Shown here one piece after another: positions 13,303 to 26,600 of a stretch of DNA of 54,483 nt. Below the pieces are notes generated by a model, which did not search any database, was not told the DNA's origin, and saw only the letters and a list, made by a program, of their open reading frames with translations. The first letter of the stretch is position 1; every line of letters begins with the position of its first letter. Source of the stretch: Hypsibius dujardini (taxonomy: Eukaryota; Tardigrada; Eutardigrada; Parachela; Hypsibiidae); NCBI GenBank assembly GCA_001579985.1, contig LRSR01001079.1, forward strand, positions 1 to 54,483, given 5' to 3'. Position numbers and translations under genes: made by a program.

Positions 13303-16300
13303 TCATGACCTTTTATGTGGGAGGACTCTGCGCAGAGTTCCCTCGAGGTTGGGGAATCGAGCATGCAGTTGCTTGCGAAATTTCTGGCTCACTGCGCAGT
13401 ACAGGTAAAAGTTAAAGGAAAAGCCAGTCTCAATGAAGACCCACAGAATTTGCTCGCAAATTAGCAACTGCCTGGGTGAATAACGCAGCACACAAAGCGG
13501 TGGATGGCTCATCATGTACAGCACATTCCACACCACATACGGGACCATCATGGTGAGGAAGATTCCGGTGCAGCCGACCGCAATAGCTGTCGTGTCGCGA
13601 AGACCCGTGGGTCTGCTTTTCGAGAGGCTTTGCTGGACGCCTAAGGTTGTTCCAGCAGCGCGAGCTCTTCTCATCACAAGCACCACGATGGCCGTATTCG
13701 TGGCAAGTAGCACGATGAAGGCTCCGACTGCGCTTACAATCTGTCAAGTAAAGAACATTTTTCTGGCGAGATTGCTTATGTGTATATTATTATATACTGC
13801 CGTCTCAAAGAGAGGTTTTAAGAATTTCCCAACTCCTGGCTGCTGATACCGTATGAGGCTTTGTTTGTTCGAATGTCTCTAATTGAGGGTGAAAAGTTGA
13901 AAGGCAGAATATTTTTGTTGAAACGCTTGTAGCTGTATTCTCTTGAAAAACTGTATCGCAGTAACAGCAAAGATTTTCTGGACACCTAACCGTACTATGT
14001 TCTGCGTAAATTCGTCTCCTGAACTTATACAATTTTGCTGTTGCTAAAAGGTTGGACAAATTTCGAAATTTCGAATATTGCAAGATGTATTCTGTTTTGC
14101 ATCTGTTATTAAAAGTCCTCCTCCCATGGTGTAGTGAGATTATCGAAATAACCAAAATGCTACGGCTGCTATAGTACATCGTGGTGTCCGGTAGTCGGGT
14201 CACCTTGTGCATTTCTATTAGTCGATATTGAGAGCGAACTGGGATTGGTTTTTTCTTACTCAACCGCGTCGGTCCTGACATTAAACTAGACTGAAAGGGA
14301 GCGAGCCCAGCGCCAGCCTGACGAGCCAAGCGCCAGGACCGAGCCGTATCCGCGCCAAAATGCCAACGTTGGACGTAGTTTTGGATCCCAACAACCATCA
14401 ACGGGCCGTCGGTGTGATCGTTCGCTTCGACCCGATTTGATGGACTGGACGTCATGGAAGATCCGCTTCAAAAGCTAGGTGGCGCTCATCGGATTCCCGG
14501 AAGCGAAGCTGCGGGATCTGCTCCTACGGCCTCTCGAGACCAAGCCATTTCAAAGACTTGTGTTCATGTGCCACCCCACCGAGCTAGCCAACTTGAACGT
14601 GCACGCCCTGTGGAAACGGCTGGACCAGGCCTACACCAGGACAACGTTCAAAGTTACTGAGTGAACTCTGTTCTTCGCGATGAAGCAGCGCTCCCTAGCT
14701 AGAGTCACTGCTAAACTTGGCCAATCGGATACGGGATGCCACCGTCGCGTGCAAGTTTCCATCCGATGTGCTTGACAACTCCCTCCACACGGCTTTTGTC
14801 ATGGTAACCGAGAGTGAAAGCCCGCGCCGGCGCCTAATGTCTCAAGATATCACATCACTCGAGCAAGCCCCTGAAATTGCTAGGCGTTTCGAGATTGGAC
14901 AGGCCGGAGCAGCTGGAACGAGCCGAACGCCGCAGTGAAGCAAGTGAAAAGAGGAAAGAACTAGGGGAGGAAGCGCGACAAGGCCGAGGGAGATTGGCAC
15001 GCCAAAGATTGCGAGCCTGACAAAGAAGCCTGTCAAGGGTGCGGATCCAAACGCCACAAGCAGGACGACTGTTCGTACCTGGAGGAAGAGTGCTGGAAGT
15101 GTGGACACGCGCGGGCCGTGTGTAAGGGTGTGCAGAAGCCCGACAACGACCGCCGCGTCAACGCCGTAAGAGAGACGAAGACGTACGACATAGACGACTC
15201 CTGGGGTAGTAGCTGGAAGATCCTTTGAGACTTTCGAAATGGGGAAGGAATGTGGTGTCCAGTAGTCGGATCACCTTGTGCATTTCTATTAGTCTTATAT
15301 GCGTGGCTGTGTGTTACCATGTGGACAGTTGGAAAACAGTGTCAGTTGATTGAGTCAGTATGGAGGCAGAATAAAGTGATACTAATTACCTCAGCCGCGA
15401 GATACGATAGATATCACTTACGGATACCTCTAAAAACGATCAATCTGTAGTATATACTGTTAGACATGAATGTGATGCAAGGAGGAATGAGACCAAAAAT
15501 ATTTCCCGTTCCTAACGAAGACGACTGGTGGCCCCTTTAATGGAGAGGTACTACATACTTTCATCCTCTTGGAGGTAGGGGTCGTTCATGATATAAAGCT
15601 AATGGTTAGTTAGGAAACTTGCTCAACGGACCTGAATGATGGCTTGAACTTGATTGCAAATCTCCAGCCACCCAGGGCGGGTAGCGACCCATTCGGCGGA
15701 CGTCGCTCCTCTTGCTAAGCGAACTACGCTGTCAACGCCGATTTGCGCGAAAAGAATGATGGATAGGCAGCCAATGATGGGGATGGCAATTTTAGCCTTT
15801 TTAGGCTTGATGATGCCGTAAAATTTCATGGGTTTGGCCACGAGAAGCAATCTCTCCATTGAGAAGACAAGAAGAATCCTAAATATATAAACCATAAAAA
15901 TCTTTGATGAAATGAATAATTGCAGTCATCACGTGGGTTGAGGCCGTGGCTATTACAATATTCGCAAGACCAGGCCGGTCACCCAGGTGCATCAGTAGTC
16001 TCACGGTGCATTCGCTGTTATTAGTCTGTTTGTTCAAATTGATTTTTAAAAGTTTGGATAGCTCTAACTTTGATTGAAGGCAAAATGATGTTTTTGTTCA
16101 CCGATTAGTCCAGCATGCATCAGTCAGGTACATTCTTTTACGTTTCGGTTTCATGATCCAATCATTACCCAATGGAGAAGAATCCAAACGTGGTGCAGAT
16201 ATGCTCTTTCATGGCGTCATAGACGAGAAAAAATGTGGCGTAACCAGAGCCCATGGTCAGGATAAGCTCCGGGGCGGCCTTGGATAACCAGCCTGGGAAT

Positions 16301-17095
16301 CGTAGCCAACTAAGTGCAAATAACGCATACCTGGTTTACTAAAATAATTAATCTGTAAGATTAGAAGTGTCAGACGCAGATACGTAACGGGGGGCACAGC
16401 AGCAACTGCCTTTACCTATGTAATTCAAGGCGTTTCGGGGGACACTTTTAATTTTTATTAAATTATGGGTTACGACGGTAGTTATTGCTTTTTGTACCAC
16501 TAAAGCAAACCAAAAGTCAAGATGGGCCATCAAAACGGCGATTCTTGCCATGAAAATGCAAGAAAATGATCGACTTGAAAATGCTTACTGGAAAATCTAC
16601 GGTCAATCGCGTTATCGCAGAATTTAAAATAAAAATTTACTTGGTCTAATGCGTGTTACGAGACGAGAGCGGTCATAAATGTCGATTGATCTGTGTGTTT
16701 GAACGCTGAAATCTTGAAAAAAAACAAGTTGGTATAGTGCAGGAGAAATCATGGCTTGCAGATAGAGCACCTTATGTCATTTTGAATAGATTGGAAATGA
16801 TCAATAAAATGGTTTTGCGGAACTGTCCCAATTTCGCACAAAGAGGCTACTGTAGAACGTACATGAGTATGATATCAGAGACGGCCATGGCCATCATGTA
16901 CAGGTCAGACGTAGTTTTAGGTCGATTATGCATGAGGACAAGCAGATTGATCGTGTTGCCCACCGTGGAGAGAAAGAAGAAGACAGGGTAAAGTACCGCT
17001 TCCACAAATCGCACCGGATGCTGCGGATGGAGGACTTGTTCATCCACATGCTCGGTCACATTGCACTTGGTCAAAAAGAAGTCGGATGAGTTCAT
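13303..17095 (-). CDS. Class A (rhodopsin-like) GPCR, peptide-receptor type
   Basis: A seven-helix plasma-membrane receptor coupling an extracellular, probably peptide, ligand to G proteins. Four exons, 17095-16863, 16330-16169, 15878-15632 and 13740-13303, join in phase to give 359 residues. The start MNSSDFFLTKCNVTEH opens an N-glycosylatable N-terminus (NSS, NVT). TM1 has GNTINLLVL; TM2 has MAVSDIILM; TM3 ends SMERLLLV (E/DRY position); TM6 has MVPYVVW with the conserved Pro; TM7 has ETGFSFNFYLYC in place of NPxxY, the form common in FMRFamide/myosuppressin-type receptors. Unusual points: the TM4 Trp is absent (AKIAIPIIGCLSIILF) and no Cys sits 25 residues before the TM3 Arg, although one occurs 18 before it. 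Ligand unknown. Intron 3 (13741-15631) hosts a retrotransposon remnant on the opposite strand. Confidence 0.92.
14181..15294 (+). mobile_element. Retrotransposon gag remnant flanked by 43-bp direct repeats
   Basis: Inside GPCR intron 3, on the opposite strand, pieces of a Gag-like protein lie in three different frames: 14479-14664 (PTELANLNVHALWKRLDQAY), 14717-14938 (RIRDATVACKFPSDVL) and 14971-15228. The last contains one good CCHC zinc knuckle at 15031-15072 (C-x2-C-x4-H-x4-C) and a second degenerate one. Frame changes and stops show it is dead. Direct repeats at 14181-14223 and 15252-15294 differ at two positions and bracket the fragment, suggesting the remains of LTRs. No protease, reverse transcriptase or integrase is present. 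Confidence 0.7.
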
Positions 17096-18109
17096 GACAG
17101 GTCAACGAAATCAATCTTCAAGAGACGAGAATTTCTTTCAAACCAGAACAAGGTCTACAGTAGCGTGACCCACGCTGAATATGTGCGTATTGTATGCGTC
17201 GACGAATGCGTACGTCGAATATTTGTTTGCGCGTTGGTTGTAAACGTAACCAACTTCAAGTGCGTCACCAACATTTACGGGCTTCGCATATTAATTGGAG
17301 CGAAATTCAAAGTATTCCTATCATATGAACGGACCACGCAATTTCGGTATGGTACTATCAGCACAATCAATATATGTATACTAACATACGTAGTGTTTTA
17401 CTTTCTTCGAATCCTTTGTTGGAGCCTTGAAGCCAGATCGCATTCCAATATGCGGTAGTTAGTTAGAAAATGAAGACTGGAGCAGCGATAAAGTGGGAGG
17501 CGGCATCCGACATAAGTCGTCAAGGACAAAAGAAAAATCACGAAGTTGAAAAAATAACTTTATAGTAGGGATAGAGTAAACGTCAATAACAATAATTGCC
17601 GTTTAAAATTGTTCTGCAGTTTCTCTCAGCTATGTTTAAACCTAAAAAAGCAAAGGGCACAATTTTTGCGCTGTCCTATTGCCTATTGACGATGTGAGTA
17701 CGCACCACTGAGTAGGCGCGTCTCCCATGATATGTCTTAGGTCTTCTTTATTAACCACTTGCCGGTGCAGGTTAGCAAGCCCGCAGACAGTAGCAATTAC
17801 GCTGGTCAGATCGCACAACTAACCCGGATATTGGAGGAATTAGCACCTTCCTGATGGCTTCAAAGCTCATTTCCATTCTCGAGACTGTGTGGAGAGATTG
17901 ACACGTCAATGTTCCTTACTACAAAAGTATATACGTTAGTATATAATGTACTGTGCTTTCAGTGTGGAAAGCGCTCCACCATGAACACACATTATTGGAA
18001 CAGGCAATAAACCTACGTTGTTTGCACTATCAAGAAATTGAAGCAGGAGGAGAGGAACTCTTCTCCGGCTCAAAGGTTTACATGAATATAGGGTAGGTGA
18101 GTCAGGCAG
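17096..18109. other. Intergenic, GPCR 5' flank
   Basis: Upstream region of the first GPCR. No gene or clear repeat is seen, and the 97-codon plus-strand frame at 17165-17458 has no family features. It presumably contains the GPCR promoter and any non-coding first exon. Confidence 0.35.
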
Positions 18110-18220
18110 GGTTCGTTTAAGGCCCTTACAAGTCGGAATCATGAACCCTCATACGAGGGTGAGGGGTGGGTATAGGGGCAAAATGCATTTTTTCTTCAAA
18201 ATTGCCAACTTTCTTGAGTA
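18110..18220 (+). repeat. Dispersed repeat F1, end fragment
   Basis: The sequence begins at a TTACAAGTCGG-type end followed by a CCCTCAT...GGGTGAGGGGTGGG block and GGCAAAATGCATTTTTTC. It matches the ends of copies near 27725, 45560, 46560 and 48118. Confidence 0.6.
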
Positions 18221-18344
18221 CAATGTTATAGTACAAGTCTATGGGCATATGGCTACATCATGTAGGCAAAGGTGTTCCATGCTATTGACTAGGGCAGTAA
18301 TGGAGATTTTCCCTCCCAATCGGCGTAAGTTTTTTACAAATAAC

Positions 18345-18925
18345 TGCCTATTTATCGTGGTTTATCATTGGGGTCTCCGCGTGCAAATGACATTACCGGC
18401 TTCAGAAAAGAATAAAGAGGAAAGACTTCCCAGCAAGGTTGTGCTGTGAGCAGGTGCTTGATTGATTGAACGTTTACGTTTTCCTTTATTTTCGTTGTAA
18501 ACAATTTTGATTTTTAAAAATACATTTAAAATATGTGTATTTATATTTTTCCATGCCAAATTCAATTTGGAGCCGATCGGCATTAGCTAAATATTTTTCA
18601 GGTGTCAAGGGAGCGAAATTGTGTGTATTTCTCAAAAAGGACAAGAAATTCGAGCGTAGCTTTTCAGAGCTGGCCTACCGCTCCGCCCCCTGACTCCAAA
18701 TTGAAATTGGTGTGGGAAAGTGTTAAAATACATAATTTAAATGCATGTTTCAAAATCGACATTTTTTACAGTGAAAATCAAGGAAAATATTGAGCTTTTA
18801 ATTAATCAAGCATCCGTTCACAGCACAAACTCGCTGGGGAAGAATTTTTCTTTCTTATTCTTTTCTGAAACCGGAGATGTGAATTCCACGCGGAAACCCC
18901 AATGATAAATCATAAATAATAGATT
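18345..18925. mobile_element. Foldback element F2 with long inverted arms
   Basis: Outer arms 18345-18470 and 18790-18925 are inverted copies that share TTTATCATTGGGGT, GGTTTCAGAAAAGAATAA and a GTGCTTGATTGATT-like end. The similarity continues inward (AAATTCAATTTGGAG against CTCCAAATTGAAATT) towards a centre near 18640. About 580 bp, with no coding capacity. One arm recurs near 34075. Confidence 0.7.
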
Positions 18926-19561
18926 GCTATTTGCGAAAAAAAACTCAAGTCGAATCGGAAGGGAAAACTCCATTACTGCCCGAGTGAGCTAATGTGTACG
19001 AGTAGTGCACCAAATAGCAGAGAATATTATATCGGGCGTGGACTTGATAATGCAACGTGAGATGTTCAAACGCTGGGTTATGGTAAGGGCAAATGGCATC
19101 ATGCATTAAACTGGATGGGGGAAATGGGAAGAGAAGGTGAAAGATGAAGACGAGCATGACACGTGAGAGCAAACAATGTTCATGCTATGTGCCCTTCCTC
19201 ATGATCACCCAATGCACAGTAAATGGACCATTTGCCGGCAAAGTGCCTGATGTGGGGCCTCCATTTCGAAAAGTCAGTAATAAGATGGTGGGAAGAAAGT
19301 GGGAAGACAGTAGTATCGTGGATGTAATCCTAAAATGCCAACTGGGTGTTCGCTAGTATCTAACATCAGGTGGATCATAGCATTCCTTGCTAAATCGTGA
19401 TTTATCACCGTGACCAACAAAAAACTGATCCGTATAAGGAGGGTTCCCGGCAAGTCGTACAGTGTATCTCTGGATGAGATCGAAGATAACATGTTCCTTA
19501 ATTTGAATAAGCCCAACGTGCAACTGGTTAAGTTGTACAGATGTACCTCTTGAATGATAGT
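18926..19561. other. Intergenic, CTLR1 3' flank
   Basis: Holds the 3' untranslated and downstream region of CTLR1. The 75- and 80-codon frames here have no family features, and no repeat was recognised. Confidence 0.4.
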
Positions 19562-20693
19562 TTACAGTGTAAAGCTCTCTTCGTCGGAATTAATCACTGC
19601 AACAGTATCCGAATCGCGGGAACGAGACCGAGAAAAAGCAAGAAACACGCCACCGCTGCGCCTGCGTCTAGCAATCAAGAATGCAGCAATTGCAGTCACA
19701 AACACAAGAAGCAGTACCGCCGACACAATGCCCGCAATAGATCCTCCTCTCAGTCCAATCAACGCACTGCTTTTAGTCCATGTAGTAGCAGTACTAGTAG
19801 GCTCCTTTAATTTCTCACAGATATAGCCCCGAGTCACGCCTTGGTCGCATTGTACCCTGCCCCACTTTCCGGATGGTTTGATTTCGGTACATGATTCGCG
19901 GGTGTAACCCGTTACCGAAGGTGTTGCAATTTCGGGTTCGCTGCCTGAAAGACATTTTGTGATCGATACCTTTCTCACAACTCAAATTATCAAGTCAGGA
20001 TCATTGTTTGATAAAAAACAAAGCAAGAACGAATGTCCAGCTATTTAGTTTAACATGCATAAAGTAATATGTCTAAATTGGAAATGTCTGTTTTTTATGA
20101 CATCAGTCATGTAAAAACAGATTTTTCAAATCCATGATTTCAACTATTTCAACTATTTCAAATCAAACGTTTGACAAAGCCAACCATAACTAATTTAATA
20201 GAGTAGAGTAATATAGTATATTAAACAAGATCATTTTCGTATTAACTAATTTAAAACAATTATTGGGGTTTCGGTATTAGTTATGTACTGTATAAAAAAT
20301 GTATTTCAATGTGGAGCCGCTAATTTTCGCAACGAAACATACCTTGTTCCCAATTCTGGTAGTTTCCTTGATACGTGGCGTTATCATCGATCCAACGCCA
20401 AGTGCCAATGCTGGTCAGCGGTTCCACTTCCTCATACAAACCAAGCCACAACGCGCTTGTGGACCGTTCGATATATTTCTCAAGCAGTTGCTGATCCGCT
20501 TCACTGCGGATCGTAAGAACACTGCCCCCCATTTCAGCACACGCGTCTTTCGCTTCGCTCCAGGTCGCTTTAAAGCATTCGCCGAATACCGTTGCAGTGG
20601 TATGAGCAACGTAATAACAGAAGTCGTTGCCCTCGTCCGGAAATCTGACTGGGCAAGTGCCAGTGACATTAGCAATCAGCTTTTCGCATTCGA
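19562..20693 (-). CDS. CTLR1 CTLD D2, transmembrane helix and tail (two exons)
   Basis: Exons 20693-20343 and 19944-19562. ECEKLIANVTGTCP, DFCYYVAHTTATVFGEC and SALWLGLYEEVEPL. The second exon starts SEPEIATP: the EPN/QPD site has become EPE, and WNN has become WGR, so calcium binding is probably lost. The helix is followed by RRRR and a tail with DSDTVAVINSDEESFTL. Confidence 0.9.
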
Positions 20694-23600
20694 CTAAATA
20701 GGGTCAAAGCACACAAAAACCATATACAATTTATCTGCCTATATGCTGTCTGTCTGTCTGTTTGCCCTATGTATATTTTTCATCTCGTTATCTGCCTGAA
20801 TGTCTATCTGTCAGTCTAACTTTTCGTTCCATACCTGTCCGCTGCTCGCATGCGACGAACTGGACAGTATCACTGCACGGCCGCGAGTTCCATTTCCCAT
20901 CGCGATTGATCGTCACACAGTTACCCTCCTGGTTGCTCGTATAGAAATTGACAATGTTATTTATCTTTGGAAAACATCCGCTTGTCCAAGTGAGTTTGCC
21001 CTTGTTGTCAACACCTCCCAGCCATGCCTGAGCCTTATCAACATCAGTGACGGGATCAGTCGTATTAGTCGCTTTGTTGAGCAGTACGCGTACGAACGCG
21101 TTCTCATACGGATTGGTGATAGTAGCAAATTGTGATCCTCCCTCATTTGAACATGTCGCTCTTGCGTCTGTGGCCGTTGGGAATATGCCGAAGCAGACGC
21201 CGTTTAGATATTCAAACCCAGCCGAACAGTTGTTGGATGGAACTGGTGCAGGAGCTGTTTGGTCTTTATACAAAACACAAAATACTATCTCGACAATTCA
21301 GTAGACGCCATAATTAAACGTGACCTTGAAAAAATTATGAGTTTCTCATCCTTTTTGATTTCCTGATGATATCCGCACCTTTTTGCATCTTGCAAATGTA
21401 ACCAGCAGTACTTCCACAGGGTTGGTCATTCCATCGTCCAGCTTTCGCGACGTCTCCGTAAATTATCACACAGTCTTGCTGCAATATTCAGAGTTGCGAC
21501 GTTAGTGATCACGACGCTTCTTACAGACATGAACATCTCTTGATTTCAGGACTGAGCAGATTTGGCGCAGGTCTATGGAAAACTAAATGGCTGTCCTGAA
21601 TTTTAGGCGTTTGTGTTCATTTTCTTGCTTGAAATTTTGTTAATCGAAACGAAACTAAGACCCACTTAAGATTCAATTGAAATTCAATTGAAAAGGGTAT
21701 TTCGGCGAGCTGAAGAGACACTGACCGTGTTGGCGGACGTGTCACTGGGTTCGCGATAGTTCCAATTGGAGTAGCCAAAGTAGCTGTGATCGGTCCAGTA
21801 CAGTGTTTTTTGGTCGTGTTCTTCGTGTAGACCAGTCCAGCGATTGGATCGATCTGCGCCCATATGGGCCAGTAGGAAATCCTGCTCCAAGTCACTCTGA
21901 ATTGACACTAGACTAGAACTCTTGGCGAGGTCCGTCGGATGAGCGTACAACTGCTGGCATGACTTTAATGCATCCCCCCAGTTCTTCCGCTCATTGGCCG
22001 GAGAAAACCAATAGCACGATGACCCTGTGACATTAAATAAAAAGGTTATTTAACAACTTCACGTCAAAAAACTACGCCAGGGCTCAAAATAGTGTCAATT
22101 AATAGGAAAAATGCAAACTTTTAAAACAAAATGTGCATTTGTATTTTGTCCGAAATGTCGAGGATTAAAAAAGTTTAAATCCGAGATTTGATTTAAAGAG
22201 ATTTGCGATCACCCCCTAGATATTAAGGAGACTTCTGCGCCCGGGGGAGGGTGCGGGTCTTGAACGGGGGAGCGACAAATAGAAAGCACTTTTCTGGTTG
22301 CTAATGCGCCGACAGAGCTGAAATAAGGCGAAACATCTACGGGGAAAGCGTATAATTATCCTAATTTTTTGTATTCCTAATTTTTTATGATGATAATTCG
22401 TAAGAATAACTCGTCAACAGTCAACGATACTGCTGAAATTACCACCGGGAGCGGTGCGCCCCCTGCTCCAGGGGGTTGTAGATCATTAGTGTTTTGCTAT
22501 TTTAGGTCCTGGACTAGGCAATTTTGCTAATAAGTTTGAGTGCAAATGATCTCGATTTCCGAAATGGCGACGTCTTGTCAGACAACAGGAAGAATTTAGC
22601 TACTTTAATAACTAGATTACATCGAAAAGTATTAGCAAACTCAGAACCTACAGTGTAGAAGGCACTGGAAAATTTACTCCGAAAAACGTACTATAAAATT
22701 TTAAAAGTCAGTTAAAAATCACTTTTAAATATTGAATTTGAAACTATAGCTATAATATTTTAAATATCTAATTATGATGAGTTTAGAAATGAAAAATCTA
22801 TAGTTCAAGAACACAGAAAACAATGTCTTAATCGATGTTTTTGCTTACCAAAACGAACACAGTCCTTGCAGGCAGCAGGGCATCCCCAACTCTCATTAAC
22901 CACAGGCGGTTTAACCAGAATCACCGGTATTTTGGGCTTTCGACAGACAAACCGGAAGGACCACTGGCACCGAAAATCACGCCACTTCCCTTGACCGTTG
23001 TTCATCACAACACACGCTTCCGTGGCCTCATTATTCGGCTCATTGTAATCCCAGACGCGAAAAATATTAGCCGCGTCTCCGTCCACCCATGAGTGCGTCA
23101 TGGTGTGGACGTTTTTCAGTCGGAGACCGATCCAAAAGTTGGTGTCGGTCGGGTAGTCCCGGGTTAAAATTTGCCGGAGAAACAGATGGTTGTCCCGTTC
23201 GATAGTGGCCAAATGGGCGTCCATCGAGTTACAGGTCAGTTCGGCATTGGGCCACGATGCAAATGTACGGGAGACGAAGAAGCAACTGTCGGTTTTCGCG
23301 TCGTAAAACCAGTCCCCCGTCTTACTAAACCCACAACTTGCTGCGCAAACAAGAGACATTGCAGTTTTTTTACAGACCTGTCTGTTTGTTTCTATGTCTG
23401 TCTGTCTGTTTGTCTGTCTGTCAGCCTGTCTGTCTGCCTGTCTGTTTGTCTGTTGTTTATCTGTCTTGTGATGACATTTGACGACATTTTATCACAAGAA
23501 GGGATCACTGAGATGTGACCTGTACCGTTATTTTCTGGGCTCCTCAATCTTTCACAGATGTAACCTTGTCGGTGGCCGTCCATACAGGGTCGGTTGTTCC

Positions 23601-26600
23601 ACAAGCCAGCCTCCGAAGCGTCCCATCCCCCGTTCAGCATCTCCCCACAGAGCTCCCGATAGTACGACTGACCCATATTATCCGGTTGACCTGTGCCACG
23701 TTTAACAATAAAGTTCTTCATGAATGCATGTAAATTAAAATCGAACGAAGAACGGAGGCGGAAAAAGTTCGGTTTGGGCTGAAAGAGGGAACAGCAAGAA
23801 CTTGCCTGGTTTCCAATTGACATAGTTTTGCTCAAACTCGAAAGCCGGATCCAGCCACTTCCACTTGCCGGCCAATGCTGGATAATATGAGGTTGGTTCG
23901 TAGTACAGACCGATCCATACACCCTGCTCCGCCCTGCTCGCATACTGCTGCAAACAATTTTGATCCTTTTCGTTGCGAACAGTCGCTAAGCTTGCCCCCA
24001 TGTTGGCGCAAGCAGTTTTGGCACCTTCCCAGCTGGTCTTGCTTCTGATTAACGTCGGGGTGGTGGATGATGCGCCATCAATTCGGTAGCAGAAATCGCC
24101 ACATTCTTCCGGGAAGCCCACGGGACAGGTCCCTTCGCTAGAGGCCGGCTCAGCCTTGTCACATTCCTGCGCACCTACGCGTTCAGTGTTTTCAGACATC
24201 ACAAATTGAGAGAACTAAGACATCAAACAAACAAACAAAGAACAGACATACAGAGACAGCATGCATACCGTCCCGTTTTTCGCAAACCACATAAGGAACT
24301 GTTTGGGGATCTGACTTGCAAGACAGCTTGCGCCATTTTCCGTCATGGTCCATTACGATGCAGGTATCATTCTGGCGGACTGTCGCAGTGTCCACATCTT
24401 GAATATTATTAAATTTTAGGAAACATCCGTTGTCCCATTTGACACTTCCTCTTGATTCTTTTCCGCCAAGCCAGGCAGTGGCGTTAGCCGTACTGTTGTT
24501 GTTGCGAATCCCATGGATCAGCACGTGGACGAAAGCATTTTCCATAGGGGTGATGATTGATGCCGGCCGAATTCCTACCCCAGCTCGTTCACAGATTTCC
24601 TCTGGGAGATGCGAATCGTTCATGGGAAGAATGCCAAAGCAAGTGCCATTCTTGGAATAGAAGCCAGTGGGACAATAGTTAGACTGCGGGGGAGCACTTT
24701 TCGTCTGCTCTGTAAGAATTAAAAAATGCAAGACATATGCGACAAGCCGTCATTGTAAGTCGGCTTTCAGGTCTATCAATATACCCGATTGACTATCTGT
24801 CTGACTGTCTGACTGTCTGCTTGTCTGTCTGTCTTTCTGTCTGGTTGTGTGTCTGTTTTGCTTGCATATTTAATCTTTCATCTTGCAGTCGGAATACCTT
24901 TCTGCATTTTGCATATATAGCCTGCTTTATAGTCGCAGACCGCATCATCCCACAGCCCTGCTCGTCCCAGATCGCCGTACATCCAAACGCACTGGGGCTA
25001 CAATATACCAATACAGCAGCGATCATACATTCAGTAGAAGCTCAGATAGTTTGTCCGAGGATTCGCTAAGTATATGTAGGTAGCTTACACCTTCGCGTCG
25101 CGGTTCGCCATAGTGCCAGTTGAGAAAGGTTAAAGAAGTCTGGTCAGTCCAGTATAGCGCCTGTTCCGTCTGATCCTCTCGCAGGCCTGTCCAACGGTGC
25201 ACACGGGGCTGCATGTACGACAGCACAAGTTCGTTCTCAATTTCGCTGTGGATGGACACGAGGCTTGAGCTCTTTGAGGTGTCATTCGGATGGTGGTACA
25301 GATCCTGGCAAGCTTTCAGGGCTTCAGTCCAGTTTTTCAGTTCATTGGGCGGCGAGAACCAGTAGCAAAACGATCCTGTCACGGTTCAATGAATGAACAA
25401 TTACATATTGGCTATTATTGAAAGTGTAACACAAGTTGTGAGAATTCTCCCTGAGGACTACGCCTACCGAAGCGAACGAGGTCAGGTCGATCAATCGGAC
25501 ATCCCCAGTGATCTTCCACCTTGGGTGCTACGGCCGTTGAGTTCGCCGGAGCCTCTGTTGGCTTCACTTTACGACATACAAACCGAAGAGGCTCCGCCAG
25601 TTGGCTTTTATGGGGAATACAAAAAAAGATCATATCTTGAGATGGAGTGCATGAGCATTCAGTTAAAATTAAGCACCTTTTAATCGACTGACAAGCAGTC
25701 TAAATCAAAACCGGAAATTACAATCGACACAGCCTCTGTCCATCTCTTGAGAAATAGTGCATTTGATAGCAAAATATTTTGAATGCATCAAGTACAAAAT
25801 ATTTGTGGATATTTGTGTATTGAATTTAACAGAATTCGAGTACAATATAAACAATTTTCGGTATCCGTTTGAATTGAGTAACTGAAATATGAAATTACTA
25901 CAATTACCAAGTTAAGTCTTCAATTTCAAATTTAAGGAGAAGCATTTCAAAACCGTTACTTGATTTTCAATTCTTGAAAAACTATTTTGAAACTTTATAC
26001 AATTGTGATATAAGAAGCGACGCATGCTTGCCCCCAAAATATATTCTTCGTGAAAATTGCATTCATTTATGGAAATTTCAGTTCCTCGTCGAATATTAGT
26101 AAATTGTGTTTATTGAAGTGGAATGACGGCACACAATGGACTGACCAAGGGGCATCCCGAAATCGTCCATTGTCGCTGTTCATGACGACACATCCTTCGG
26201 TGCCTTGTGGATTGGGCTCATTCTCGTCCCACGGGCGGTACATGTTGACGAGATTACCATCAACCCATGAGTGGGTATTCGTCGGGAGATGGGACAAACG
26301 GAGGCCGATCCAAGCGAGGGTCCGTCCATAGGGTTGCGAAGTACGGATGATTCGCCGGACGAAATCGTTATTTCTCTGTTCAATGGTGGCCAAGTGAGAA
26401 TTTATCGCCAGACATCGCCGTTCGGCTTCCGGCCACGTTGCGGTGGTGGAAGAGTAGAAGAAACACGTGTCCGTCGAGGAGTCATAGTACCACGCCCCAT
26501 CGTTTCCAAATCCGCAAGTAACTTGATAATAATAGCCGAGCATGCGATCACAAAAAGGAATATAACCCGGCAAAAACGACTGCAATTCTTACAATTAATA

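Noticed and set aside
13805-14455. 216-codon minus-strand frame
   Set aside because: Lies in the GPCR intron and runs into the gag remnant from the opposite strand; no family features.
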